Translations under genes and position numbers: made by a program | Notes under the pieces: model-generated | Databases searched by the model: none | Told to the model about the DNA's origin: nothing | What the model saw: the letters and a program-made list of their open reading frames with translations, nothing else | Source: Brevinematales bacterium | Lineage (GTDB): Bacteria; Spirochaetota; Brevinematia; Brevinematales; GWF1-51-8 | Direction of reading: 5' to 3' | Assembly (NCBI GenBank): GCA_020059465.1 | Contig: JAGVBZ010000027.1 | Coordinates: 1-64,000, forward strand | Length of the DNA: 64,000 bases | Shown here: in pieces, positions 1 through 7,752 of the stretch | Position numbering within the stretch: the first letter of the stretch is position 1 | How the letters are laid out: the number at the start of each line of letters is the position of its first letter

Positions 1-566
1 AGCGAACGCAAATTCGGATCTTTCTGCTTTTCGAGCGAATAACTCCCCGGCATCAGGATACGGTCGAGGGCGAAAAATGAGCCCGAACGCTTTTTTATCA
101 CCAAGTCCCCCGGTATCAGGTACTCCTCAAACCCATTATCATGGGACGAGCCGAAAAATGTGAATCCCTGATTGAGCATGTTATCCGCAGCTAAATCGCG
201 GAAAAGGGCTGCGAACTTCTCGAAAGGCTTGATACTCAAGTATGACGGGAAAAAAAGGGTGAACGTATTCAATTCCTGCGCTACGATAAACGACGAATAG
301 ATAAACAGTTTCGGGAAGAGCATATCTGTCGGTAAATTCAGGATATTGAAATCTTCGAACATTTTATAAAATACGGGTTTTGGCGACGGGTCGATTGTAT
401 AAAAAGTGGCATCGGGGAAAAACTCTCTGAAGTAATCATAGTTCATTCTGAAAATATTATCGCTTTCCCCAATTCCGTTGGGGAAGCTTAGGAGGTCGAT
501 CGGCAAAGGAGACGGGTAAATCGGACGAAGATCGACAGGCGGATGCAGATAGAAAACGATATTCAT
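1..566 (-). CDS. Unrecognised protein, N-terminal part (runs off the left edge)
   Basis: The reading frame opens at ATG 566 behind a good ribosome site (GGGAGGA about five bases upstream) and stays open for 188 codons to the window edge, so the C-terminus is missing. The start MNIVFYLHPPVDLRPIYPSP has no signal peptide, and the visible part is a soluble-looking mixture rich in Phe, Tyr and Pro without a long hydrophobic segment. I do not recognise the family. It has its own promoter (590-617), whose -35 box overlaps the miaA stop codon, so it is probably transcribed both alone and by read-through from rpoZ-miaA. Confidence 0.8.
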   Translation of the reverse strand, partial: MNIVFYLHPPVDLRPIYPSPLPIDLLSFPNGIGESDNIFRMNYDYFREFFPDATFYTIDPSPKPVFYKMFEDFNILNLPTDMLFPKLFIYSSFIVAQELNTFTLFFPSYLSIKPFEKFAALFRDLAADNMLNQGFTFFGSSHDNGFEEYLIPGDLVIKKRSGSFFALDRILMPGSYSLEKQKDPNLRS

Positions 567-589
567 GAAATCCTCCCAATTCGACCGTT

Positions 590-617
590 ATTTTAGCATT
601 ATTTTATAAACAGTCAA
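590..617 (-). promoter_or_regulatory. Sigma70-type promoter for the gene starting at 566
   Basis: On the minus strand TTGACT (617-612), a 16-base spacer and TAAAAT (595-590) precede the ribosome site of the gene at 566. The -35 box overlaps the last codon and stop of miaA. Confidence 0.6.
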
Positions 618-1537
618 GTTTCTAAGAAGGATGAGACCGTTTCCGCAATAGTACTTAGATGGGAGGGATCGAACCAGCGGATGCCGGGGATTTTACGGAA
701 CCATGTCCATTGCCGCTTGGCATAATGACGGGTATCCTGTTTTATCATCGCAATCATGGATTCGCGGTCGATTTTCCTGTTCAGATACTCGACACAGTGA
801 CGGTATCCGATACTCTGGAGCGAATGCGCCTCCGAGCCGTATTTCTCCATCAGGCGTGCGGTCTCTTCGATCAGCCCGTTTTCGATCATTTCATCCACCC
901 GTGTGTTAATCCGTTCATACAACGCCTTTCTGTCGGGATTCAGCCCGATAATCAGCCAATCGAGCTCCATTTTACGATTGAGTTCACGCAATTTCGATAG
1001 CGGTGTGCCGGTAACATAATAGACTTCCAATGCGCGTACGATCCGCCGGGTGTCGTTCGGAGAGATTTTATCGCCGATTTCCGGGTCAATCAACTTCAGT
1101 TCGTCCAGAACGGGCGCCGTACCCTCGTTTTCGATCCTCTGTACAATCCGCGCGCGTATAATTTCATCCCGCGATGCGCCCTCGAACATCCCGAAATAAA
1201 GAGAATTGAAGTACATTCCCGTACCGCCGGATAAAATAGGCACCTTCGCGCGGGACAGGATATCCCCTATCACTTTTTCCGCAAGTTCCTTGTATTTCCA
1301 TGCGTCCACCACGGTATCCGGCGATAGAATATCGATCAGATGATGCGGAATACCTTTCATCTCATCCGGCGAAGGTTTTGCGGAACCTCTGTCCAATTCC
1401 CGGTAGATTTGAACGGAATCGCATGAGACGATCTCTCCGTTAAAACGGGAGGCTAATTCGACGGCTATAGAAGTTTTACCCGATGCGGTAGGTCCGGTGA
1501 TTGCTATGATTCGAGGTTCTGGACTGGGCTTAGTCAT
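614..1537 (-). CDS. miaA: tRNA dimethylallyltransferase MiaA
   Basis: MiaA transfers a dimethylallyl group to N6 of A37 in tRNAs that read codons starting with U; the tRNA-Leu(CAA) at 7583 is a likely substrate because it has A37. The P-loop GPTASGKT lies near the N-terminus, followed by the DSVQIYRELDRGSAKP segment (Asp and Gln that position the base) and SGGTGMYFNSL. At 307 residues it has the usual length. I chose ATG 1537 rather than the longer frame starting at 1585, because the longer form would overlap rpoZ by 56 bases and adds residues before the P-loop strand that the family lacks. The chosen start overlaps the end of rpoZ by 8 bases, which suggests translational coupling. Confidence 0.95.
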   Translation of the reverse strand: MTKPSPEPRIIAITGPTASGKTSIAVELASRFNGEIVSCDSVQIYRELDRGSAKPSPDEMKGIPHHLIDILSPDTVVDAWKYKELAEKVIGDILSRAKVPILSGGTGMYFNSLYFGMFEGASRDEIIRARIVQRIENEGTAPVLDELKLIDPEIGDKISPNDTRRIVRALEVYYVTGTPLSKLRELNRKMELDWLIIGLNPDRKALYERINTRVDEMIENGLIEETARLMEKYGSEAHSLQSIGYRHCVEYLNRKIDRESMIAMIKQDTRHYAKRQWTWFRKIPGIRWFDPSHLSTIAETVSSFLET

Positions 1538-1748
1538 CCAATATTTCTTCAACCTCATAGGAAACTTTTCCGCGCAAAATATCATTCATCGCGACAAGGG
1601 TGATCTTCTCGTTACGGTTGCGCCCTACGGGAATCTCAAGCTGATCGTCATTTTTCTGCGCTAAGAAACGGATATACTTGATGACAGCGGCAGTTTTCTC
1701 ATATTTATTACCCTCAAGCGAGAGGATTTCGTCTAAAGGAATTCCCAA
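1530..1748 (-). CDS. rpoZ: DNA-directed RNA polymerase omega subunit
   Basis: This 72-residue protein carries the omega signature: an N-terminal GNKYEKTAAVIKYIRFLAQ helix (the NKYE-AA-R pattern) and a later KITLVAMNDILRGKVSY segment matching the conserved IALREI-x-GK-V/I region. Omega helps RNA polymerase assembly and, in many bacteria, ppGpp sensing. The start is an unusual TTG at 1748, fixed by the ribosome site GGAGGA (about seven bases upstream) and by the promoter 1781-1809. It overlaps miaA by 8 bases, so omega and tRNA modification are expressed together. The small size lowers certainty slightly, but the motif order is right. Confidence 0.85.
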   Translation of the reverse strand: MGIPLDEILSLEGNKYEKTAAVIKYIRFLAQKNDDQLEIPVGRNRNEKITLVAMNDILRGKVSYEVEEILDD

Positions 1749-1780
1749 TTCTGTCCTCCGTATAAAAATATCATTCAGTT

Positions 1781-1809
1781 AGTATATACTGCTCTAAGAA
1801 TAAAGTCAA
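1781..1809 (-). promoter_or_regulatory. Sigma70 promoter of rpoZ-miaA
   Basis: On the minus strand TTGACT (1809-1804), a 17-base spacer and TATACT (1786-1781) lie 33 bases upstream of the TTG start of rpoZ. Both boxes are near consensus. Confidence 0.8.
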
Positions 1810-2003
1810 TTTATTATCATATATTCGGAGTAGTCGCGATTCTTTCGTTGCAATGATTGATATGATGCGCGGGAGAAACAATCTATATAACTCATTATAA
1901 AATAATGAAAAAAACTGCTGCGTATCTTTTCCCGAATCTGTCCGCGATAATTCAATCAGGTTTTTTCTCAGGCTGAAAATATATTCATAATTCCTTTTTC
2001 CGC

Positions 2004-2032
2004 TTGATATTTGAATCGAAATAGAGTATAAT
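2004..2032 (+). promoter_or_regulatory. Sigma70 promoter of the penicillin-binding protein operon
   Basis: TTGATA (2004-2009), 17 bases, TATAAT (2027-2032). The expected transcription start near 2039 lies downstream of the GTG at 2036, which rules out that upstream start for the PBP and supports ATG 2063. Confidence 0.8.
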
Positions 2033-2062
2033 AATGTGATTGTAAAGTTGGAGAGGGAACCA

Positions 2063-4588
2063 ATGGGAATAAAGAGCTTTTTATATAATACCCGGAAAAA
2101 TGTGCCGGTCAAACGGATGCAAAAAATATTTTTCGCTTTATTGATCATAATCGGACTTATTTCGGGTTATTTTATCGCCCAGATTATTATTTCGTTCGAT
2201 GAACTGTCGGACATCCGCCCGCTCGAGACCTATTCCATGTACTCCGTTCCGACAAAGGTTTACGATATTAACGGACGCCTGATCACTGAATTTTTCTATC
2301 AGAAACGGGAACTCGTATCATATAGCCAGCTTCCCGAATACCTGATCCAAGCATTGATTGCCACAGAAGATCAGGAATTTTATCATCATCACGGCTTCAA
2401 CCCGTGGGCGATGTTCAAGGGTGTATTTATCAATCCTCTGCTCGGAAAGGATATTGTAGGCGGTTCCGGCATCACTCAGCAGCTTGCCAAAGTGCTTTTT
2501 ACGCAGGGTGAAAAGACCGTATTCAGAAAGCTGATCGAGCTTTGGTATGCGGTTCAGATCGAGAAAAAATACTCGAAAGAGGAAATACTCGAACTTTATT
2601 TCAACCTCAATTACTTCGGACACGGGTGTTACGGAATCGAGGCGGCCGCTCAGTTCTTTTTCCAGAAAAATGTATCGGAACTCAATCTTGCAGAGGGTTC
2701 CTTTCTCGCGGGAGTTGTTCAGGCGCCGTCCCGCTATTCCCCTATTTTCCAGCCATATTTATCCCAGAAACGTCATTGGACGGTTCTGGTATCCATGGTG
2801 AATATGGGTTTTATAACACAGGACGAGGCGCAGAACGCGTTCGAGAACTTTTGGGAAAACTATACCACATCATTTAAGACTATCGGCCTGACCGCCAGTC
2901 GAAACGAAAGCAATATGGCTCCGTTTTTTACCGAGTATGTCAGACAGATACTGATCGAAAAGTACGGCGAAGAGGAAGTATACACCGGAGGTTTGCAGGT
3001 ATATACAACCCTCGATTTGGATAAACAGATTGCCGCCAACGAAGAACTCAAGAAAGGCCTCGATAAGGCTCAGACGACTTATGACGCCGAGTTTAAGCAG
3101 GCACAGGTGGCGGTAAAAAAGAATAACGAAGACCTTGTCGATATGCTCAGTCTTGTATTCGGAATAGACAGTATTACCCTGGGTCAGAAAAAGGCAAAGA
3201 TGAAACTCGAAGGTCTGATCAACGATTTTGACGATGTTGTCTATATGTCCTCATACATTTTTGGTCTCGATCAGGTAAATATAAAGATGAAACAGAGAGA
3301 TATGCTATCAACTCTCGTCTCGAAGAAACAGGATCAGATAGAAGGAGCGCTTATTTCTATCAATCCTAAGACAGGATATATCGAAGCGATGGTAGGCGGT
3401 AAGGAATTTAATTACGGGAACCAGTTTAACCGCGCCGTTCAGGCATATCGTCAGATGGGGTCGTCGTTTAAACCGCTTTACTATGCTGTCGCTATAGACG
3501 CGCGTCTGATTACTCCCGCGACTGTATTTCAGGATATGCCGATCTATTATGAAAACCAGTATGGCCAGAAGTGGATTCCCAGGAACTATTCGGGAAATTT
3601 TAAAGGCGCGTTGCGCGTACGGACCGCGCTTCAGTTCTCTGTTAATATCGTCGCCGTTCAGATATGGGATCAACTGTTAAAAGTAGTCGGATACGGGGCA
3701 ATGGTGCATAAAATCGGGCTGTTTTTCGGTCTGAATGCCGACCAGATACAGGAAAGAATCAAACCCGATATGGCGTTCTCGCTCGGTGTAGGTATATTTA
3801 GTCCTATGGAGGTTTGTCAGGCATTCGCTACATTTGCCAACAATGGACAGCAGGTTCTTCCGATCGCGATACTAAAGGTGAAAGACAGGTATGGACGAAT
3901 TAAAGACGACTTCGAGTCCCAACGCGATTTGACGGTAGGAGCCGAGCAGGTGATTTCTCCCGGGGCTGCTTGTCTGATGCAGGACCTCCTCATGACGGTA
4001 CTTTTTAACGGAACCGGCGCCGAAGCGGTCGCGCAGACCGGATTCTACGGTATTCCCGCCGGCGGAAAAACAGGTACTACCGCGAACTGGAAGGATGCGT
4101 GGTTCGCAGGATTTACCCCTAATCTTGCTACGGTTGTCTGGATGGGATTTGACGATTCTACAAAATCTTTAGGCCGTCACCAGATGGGAGGCCGGCTTGC
4201 CGCGCCTATCTGGATGAGTTATATGAAAAAAGCGATGAAATACTCGAAGGTTGAATCATTCGCTAAAGCGGGGGGTGTTCAGGCAAGTATATGCGCTGAT
4301 ACCGGACTTCTGCCGACTCCATACTGCCCTAACGTAATTGTCGAGAACTTTCTCGCGGGTACCGTACCCTCGCAAAGCTGTACTATTCATACATCAGAGG
4401 ACTATAAGCTTCAGCATGAGATAGGTATGGAGACCTTATCAGACTTCGATATTGTCACCGGGCCTGACGGTGAGAAAAAACAGGGAGATAAAAAACAGGG
4501 CGGCGATAAAAAACAGCCTGATACCCCTATCGATAAAGATAGCCTCAATCTGGGCGATCTTGACCTCAACCTCGGCATCGGGGATTAA
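2063..4588 (+). CDS. Class A penicillin-binding protein (PBP1A type), bifunctional
   Basis: Inner-membrane peptidoglycan synthase of 841 residues. A membrane anchor spans about residues 19-44. The glycosyltransferase domain (GT51) has the catalytic EDQEFYHHHG (Glu102), then GGSGITQQL and the KYSKEEILELYFN segment. The transpeptidase has SSFK (Ser467, Lys470), SVN (Ser526) and KTGTT (Lys669). Between the domains (about 325-425) is an extra Lys- and Asp-rich segment, and the C-terminus is a low-complexity tail with repeated KKQ-G-D blocks followed by Leu/Asp-rich sequence. ATG 2063 follows GGAGAGG and lies downstream of the mapped promoter. The stop TAA overlaps the ATG of the radical SAM gene by one base, so the two are co-translated. 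Confidence 0.95.
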   Translation: MGIKSFLYNTRKNVPVKRMQKIFFALLIIIGLISGYFIAQIIISFDELSDIRPLETYSMYSVPTKVYDINGRLITEFFYQKRELVSYSQLPEYLIQALIATEDQEFYHHHGFNPWAMFKGVFINPLLGKDIVGGSGITQQLAKVLFTQGEKTVFRKLIELWYAVQIEKKYSKEEILELYFNLNYFGHGCYGIEAAAQFFFQKNVSELNLAEGSFLAGVVQAPSRYSPIFQPYLSQKRHWTVLVSMVNMGFITQDEAQNAFENFWENYTTSFKTIGLTASRNESNMAPFFTEYVRQILIEKYGEEEVYTGGLQVYTTLDLDKQIAANEELKKGLDKAQTTYDAEFKQAQVAVKKNNEDLVDMLSLVFGIDSITLGQKKAKMKLEGLINDFDDVVYMSSYIFGLDQVNIKMKQRDMLSTLVSKKQDQIEGALISINPKTGYIEAMVGGKEFNYGNQFNRAVQAYRQMGSSFKPLYYAVAIDARLITPATVFQDMPIYYENQYGQKWIPRNYSGNFKGALRVRTALQFSVNIVAVQIWDQLLKVVGYGAMVHKIGLFFGLNADQIQERIKPDMAFSLGVGIFSPMEVCQAFATFANNGQQVLPIAILKVKDRYGRIKDDFESQRDLTVGAEQVISPGAACLMQDLLMTVLFNGTGAEAVAQTGFYGIPAGGKTGTTANWKDAWFAGFTPNLATVVWMGFDDSTKSLGRHQMGGRLAAPIWMSYMKKAMKYSKVESFAKAGGVQASICADTGLLPTPYCPNVIVENFLAGTVPSQSCTIHTSEDYKLQHEIGMETLSDFDIVTGPDGEKKQGDKKQGGDKKQPDTPIDKDSLNLGDLDLNLGIGD

Positions 4589-6216
4589 TGCGTTTCGCCA
4601 TCATCGACGGATATGTTGACGAGCCCACTTGCTTGGGAGTTCCGTTCTTTGTTTCGACTTATATCCGTTATACTGCGGGCGCGCTTGTGTCCGCCGGGAT
4701 ACGCGATATCAGTTATCTGACTATCGAACAAGTCCGGGCATCTGAATACGCCATAAATGGTTTCGATTATGCAGTCGTGATAGCGGGGAATCCGGTGCCG
4801 GGGAAATACCTCGGCGGGATGCCCATTAAAGCATATGAATTCGATAAAATCGCCGCCGCCAATAAAAAGACCCGTTTTATAGTCGGCGGCCCTATTCTTT
4901 TAGATCCTATCCCCTTTGATGAGGACAATATTTCCTATGCCGTAGGCGATATCGAGAAATTTCTGTTCAATTCATTCGGTGACAGCGCAGAAGGTGCAAA
5001 AACCCGTTCTATCGCGGAATTGGACAGATTTGCCGTAGCGGGTGCGTTTATCGTAGAACAGCACCCGCGTTACCCTGATATTATCTGCGAGATCGAGACC
5101 GGACGAGGATGTCCCCGTGTTATTCATTGTTCGTTCTGTATTGAAGGAACATACTCAGTTGATTTTCGTACCCCGGAAGCCGTTGTCGCGGAGATGCGGG
5201 CGCTGGAACGGCACGGTATACGCCATTATAGACTCGGCAAACAGGCGGATTTTTACGCCTACGGAAGCGACCTTTTATCGATGAACGACGGATTTCCGAA
5301 ACCCGATCCCGGTATCATAAAACGTCTCTACCTCGGAATAAAAGATAATCTCCCATCACTCGAAACCCTCCACCTCGATAATGTCAATCCCGGGACGATT
5401 GCGCGTTATCCTATGGAATCTGAGCGGATAACATGTACCATTGCTGAAAACAACTCCCCCGGCGATGTTGCCGCACTGGGAATGGAAAGCGCCGACCCGA
5501 AGGTGATCGTTTTGAACGGGCTGAAGGCATCCGCCGAACAGGTGGGATTTGCGGTAGAGATGATAAACGGGATCGGAGGTGTTCGCGGGGACGGGATACC
5601 GAAATTCCTGCCGGGAATCAATCTGATCCAGGGACTATCCGGGGAGACAAAAGGCACGTTTGAAATGAATTATCTATTCCTGAAATCCATATTGGATTCG
5701 GGTATGATGCTCCGCAGGATTAATATCCGGCAGCTGAGAATGAATTCTTCTACGGAAATATTCTCCAAGAAAAGCGATAAAAAAAATGAAAAGATTCTCG
5801 ATGCCGTTTTCCGTAACTATCGTGAGAAAATCCGCACAGAAATCGATATCCCGATGCTGAAAAAAGTTTACCCGGCGGGCACTCTTATCAGAAATGTAAT
5901 AGTCGAACAACACCGGGGGCCGTGGAGTCTTGCAAGGCCTATCGGAACTTATCCGATTGTGATCGATATCCCGAGAGAACTTCCGCTATTCTCCAAGCAT
6001 GACATATTTGTGACCGATCACCGCGAACGCTCGCTAGTCGGTCTGACCTATCCTTTTTTTCCCGAAAAGGCTTCTATTGATGAATGGAGGGTTATTCCGG
6101 GAATCGGCAGGAATGCCGGCGCGGTTATCGCGGAACGTCTTTTTTCAGCGCAGAAGCTGGCAGATTTCTCTATTCCGCCCGAGGTTTTCTTACGCCTGTT
6201 CCCTGAAAACCGCTGA
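4588..6216 (+). CDS. Radical SAM protein with C-terminal helix-hairpin-helix (COG1031 type)
   Basis: 542 residues. The iron-sulfur site has unusual spacing: RGCPRVIHCSFC is C-x5-C-x2-C instead of C-x3-C-x2-C, as in a group of uncharacterised, mainly archaeal radical SAM enzymes (COG1031) that I recall with the same RGC...CSFCIE block. The middle keeps the TIM-barrel pattern (HYRLGKQADF; LHLDNVNPG). The C-terminus, WRVIPGIGRNAGAVIAERLF, is a helix-hairpin-helix nucleic-acid-binding motif. A role on RNA or DNA is inference; the reaction is unknown. It starts on the last base of the PBP stop codon and is followed by a terminator, so it is the second gene of a two-gene operon. Confidence 0.75.
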   Translation: MRFAIIDGYVDEPTCLGVPFFVSTYIRYTAGALVSAGIRDISYLTIEQVRASEYAINGFDYAVVIAGNPVPGKYLGGMPIKAYEFDKIAAANKKTRFIVGGPILLDPIPFDEDNISYAVGDIEKFLFNSFGDSAEGAKTRSIAELDRFAVAGAFIVEQHPRYPDIICEIETGRGCPRVIHCSFCIEGTYSVDFRTPEAVVAEMRALERHGIRHYRLGKQADFYAYGSDLLSMNDGFPKPDPGIIKRLYLGIKDNLPSLETLHLDNVNPGTIARYPMESERITCTIAENNSPGDVAALGMESADPKVIVLNGLKASAEQVGFAVEMINGIGGVRGDGIPKFLPGINLIQGLSGETKGTFEMNYLFLKSILDSGMMLRRINIRQLRMNSSTEIFSKKSDKKNEKILDAVFRNYREKIRTEIDIPMLKKVYPAGTLIRNVIVEQHRGPWSLARPIGTYPIVIDIPRELPLFSKHDIFVTDHRERSLVGLTYPFFPEKASIDEWRVIPGIGRNAGAVIAERLFSAQKLADFSIPPEVFLRLFPENR

Positions 6217-6246
6217 ATATCCTAAAGGAAATCATATTTTAATTAT

Positions 6247-6275
6247 TTGCGGAATCCGCATTTTTAAGTTATAAT
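6247..6275 (+). promoter_or_regulatory. Sigma70 promoter of tig, with -35 box inside a terminator hairpin
   Basis: TTGCGG (6247-6252), 17 bases, TATAAT (6270-6275), 35 bases before the tig start. The -35 box is also the left arm of the hairpin at 6248-6260. Confidence 0.7.
6248..6265 (+). terminator. Short intrinsic terminator after the radical SAM gene
   Basis: TGCGG, AAT loop, CCGCA, then five T. The stem is only five pairs, so it may be leaky, but it lies 30 bases after the stop codon and the T-run is in place. Confidence 0.5.
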
Positions 6276-6310
6276 ATTCAGCTTTTGCTACTTACTATGA
6301 AGGAGTTGTC

Positions 6311-7582
6311 ATGGACATCTATGTAAAGAAGTATCCCGATTGTTTACGTCAGGCGTATGTAAAGGTCGGTAAAATAGAATTGAACGATGCGTTCGACCAT
6401 ACGCTTACCGAATTGGCGCAGCATGTCGATTTTCCGGGATACCGAAAGGGTAAAGTTCCCGCCGATATCATAGAAAAGAATTACCAGAACGAAGTTGCCC
6501 AATCGGTGATTGAGCATCTTGTGCATGAGTCGATTAATAAAATGAGCAGTGATGGGATCCGTCTTTACTCCAATCCCAAGTTTCAGCCTCTGGTCGGGCT
6601 TTCCCGGAACAGCGAGTTTACTTTCTCTCTGGTCTTCGAGATCGAGCCGGAATTGCTAAAAGATATCGATATTTCCAAGGCGAATGTCAGTTATGACGAA
6701 TATTTTATAGATGAAAAGATGATCGAACAGACAATGCGCCGTTCGATGGATCTGCTCGACCCTGTTACCGGGAAGATCAAGTCCGGCGATGTTGTCACTG
6801 TAAAAGTCCTGAATAAGGATTATTTCCCCGATAATAAACAAAAAGCGATGAGCGCCGAAGCGGTCGATATTCTGATCGATAAAAAGGCCGGGGATACGCT
6901 CGATATCCCGTTCGACAACCTGAAGAATTATGTGATCGATTACATAGGGGTTATCAAGGAACCTCTGAATGTGGAGATCGTTAAGGTGGAACGCCCCACT
7001 GAAAAACCCATCGACGACGAATTGGTCAAGCAGACTACCACGCATAAAACTGTAGCTGAATTGAAAGATTCCGTGAAACGCCAGCTCGAAGGGATGTCGC
7101 AGGAATTGAACGCGCATTCCAAGAGTTCCGCGCTGGTCGGGTATCTCCGCGATAATGTCGAATACGAATTCCCCAAGTCGCTTTTTATCGATCACGCGGG
7201 TAAAAGCGCATTCCATTTTGTAGAATCGAATTATTTCGTCAGCGAGACCGCTCTTTCCGATCTGCTGAAGGATGAAAAGTTAAAAACGAAAAGCGATAAG
7301 CTTTTTAAGGACGCCTTATCCGATATAGTAGTCGCGTTGTATATCGAAGATTTTGCAGAAAAGAACAATATCGAACCGTCGAAGGAAAGGATAAACTATC
7401 TTGTCGCGGTCAGAGCGCAGGAAGCGAGGATGACTGCGGACGAGTACAAGAAAAAGCTCGCGCCTGAAGAATTGGAACGAATCCAGCGCGAGGCGAAAAA
7501 AGACGAAGCCCTTTCATATATTACCCAACAGGTAAAATTCACAGTTAAGAATAAACTTCCATTGATCGAGCCTAAAAAATAA
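6311..7582 (+). CDS. tig: Trigger factor, ribosome-associated chaperone
   Basis: Trigger factor binds the ribosomal exit tunnel and shields nascent chains. The N-terminal domain carries FPGYRKGKVP (about residues 42-51), the ribosome-docking signature usually written GFRxGKxP. The middle region (about 150-230) corresponds to the FKBP-like prolyl isomerase domain but is divergent; I could not place the usual aromatic active-site residues, so isomerase activity is doubtful. The long helical C-terminal arm domain runs from about 240 to the end. 423 residues is normal. ATG 6311 follows AAGGAG. No clpP or clpX, its frequent neighbours, is here; a tRNA gene follows without a gap. Confidence 0.93.
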   Translation: MDIYVKKYPDCLRQAYVKVGKIELNDAFDHTLTELAQHVDFPGYRKGKVPADIIEKNYQNEVAQSVIEHLVHESINKMSSDGIRLYSNPKFQPLVGLSRNSEFTFSLVFEIEPELLKDIDISKANVSYDEYFIDEKMIEQTMRRSMDLLDPVTGKIKSGDVVTVKVLNKDYFPDNKQKAMSAEAVDILIDKKAGDTLDIPFDNLKNYVIDYIGVIKEPLNVEIVKVERPTEKPIDDELVKQTTTHKTVAELKDSVKRQLEGMSQELNAHSKSSALVGYLRDNVEYEFPKSLFIDHAGKSAFHFVESNYFVSETALSDLLKDEKLKTKSDKLFKDALSDIVVALYIEDFAEKNNIEPSKERINYLVAVRAQEARMTADEYKKKLAPEELERIQREAKKDEALSYITQQVKFTVKNKLPLIEPKK

Positions 7583-7666
7583 GCCCAGGTGGTGAAACTG
7601 GTAGACACGCTGGACTCAAAATCCAGTGGTAGTGATATCATGCGGGTTCGATTCCCGCCCTGGGCA
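7583..7666 (+). tRNA. tRNA-Leu, anticodon CAA
   Basis: Class II tRNA with acceptor stem GCCCAGG/CCTGGGC, discriminator A, a Leu-type D arm (GGTGAAACTGGTAGACAC), anticodon stem CTGGA/TCCAG with loop CTCAAAA (anticodon CAA, reading UUG, A37 next to it), a long variable arm, and T arm GCGGG-TTCGATT-CCCGC. The 3' CCA is not encoded. The first base of the tRNA is the base after the tig stop codon, so it must be cut from the tig mRNA or started from a promoter inside tig. Confidence 0.95.
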
Positions 7667-7669
7667 TAC

Positions 7670-7699
7670 GAAGGGCTGTTCTTACCGGAATAGCCCTTC
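7670..7699 (+). terminator. Hairpin after tRNA-Leu (possible terminator)
   Basis: GAAGGGCT (7670-7677), a 14-base loop, and AGCCCTTC (7692-7699) form an eight-pair stem, followed by ACTTTAATAACTT rather than a solid T-run. It could be a weak terminator or a processing barrier; some read-through into gcvT is likely. Confidence 0.5.
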
Positions 7700-7716
7700 A
7701 CTTTAATAACTTCCGG

Positions 7717-7731
7717 GAGTTTATAAAACTC
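7717..7731 (+). repeat. Short inverted repeat in the gcvT leader
   Basis: GAGTTT-ATA-AAACTC, six-pair arms, ends about ten bases before the GGGAGGGGG ribosome site of gcvT. It could be a small operator or hairpin. No glycine riboswitch is visible in this short leader. Confidence 0.35.
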
Positions 7732-7752
7732 TTACGGGAGGGGGACGGTAAT

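Larger units (their letters stand above)
1749..2062. other. 314-base divergent intergenic region between rpoZ and the PBP gene
   Basis: This is the only gene-free stretch over 300 bases. It holds the rpoZ promoter (1781-1809, minus) and the PBP promoter (2004-2032, plus), about 195 bases apart. A minus-strand open frame crosses the space between them, but its end is the rpoZ promoter, its ATG lies inside the PBP gene, and it has no convincing ribosome site, so I do not call a gene. I see no clear operator or RNA structure in the middle. Confidence 0.6.

Noticed and set aside
2036-2062. GTG start nine codons upstream for the PBP
   Set aside because: The promoter -10 box at 2027-2032 puts the transcript start after this codon, and ATG 2063 has GGAGAGG.
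1771-2148. 125-codon minus-strand open frame between rpoZ and the PBP gene
   Set aside because: Its start lies inside the PBP gene and its last codons are the rpoZ promoter. No ribosome site; at best a remnant.
7667-7752. Glycine riboswitch in front of gcvT
   Set aside because: The leader is only 86 bases and mostly taken by the tRNA-trailing hairpin; none of the tandem aptamer elements is visible.
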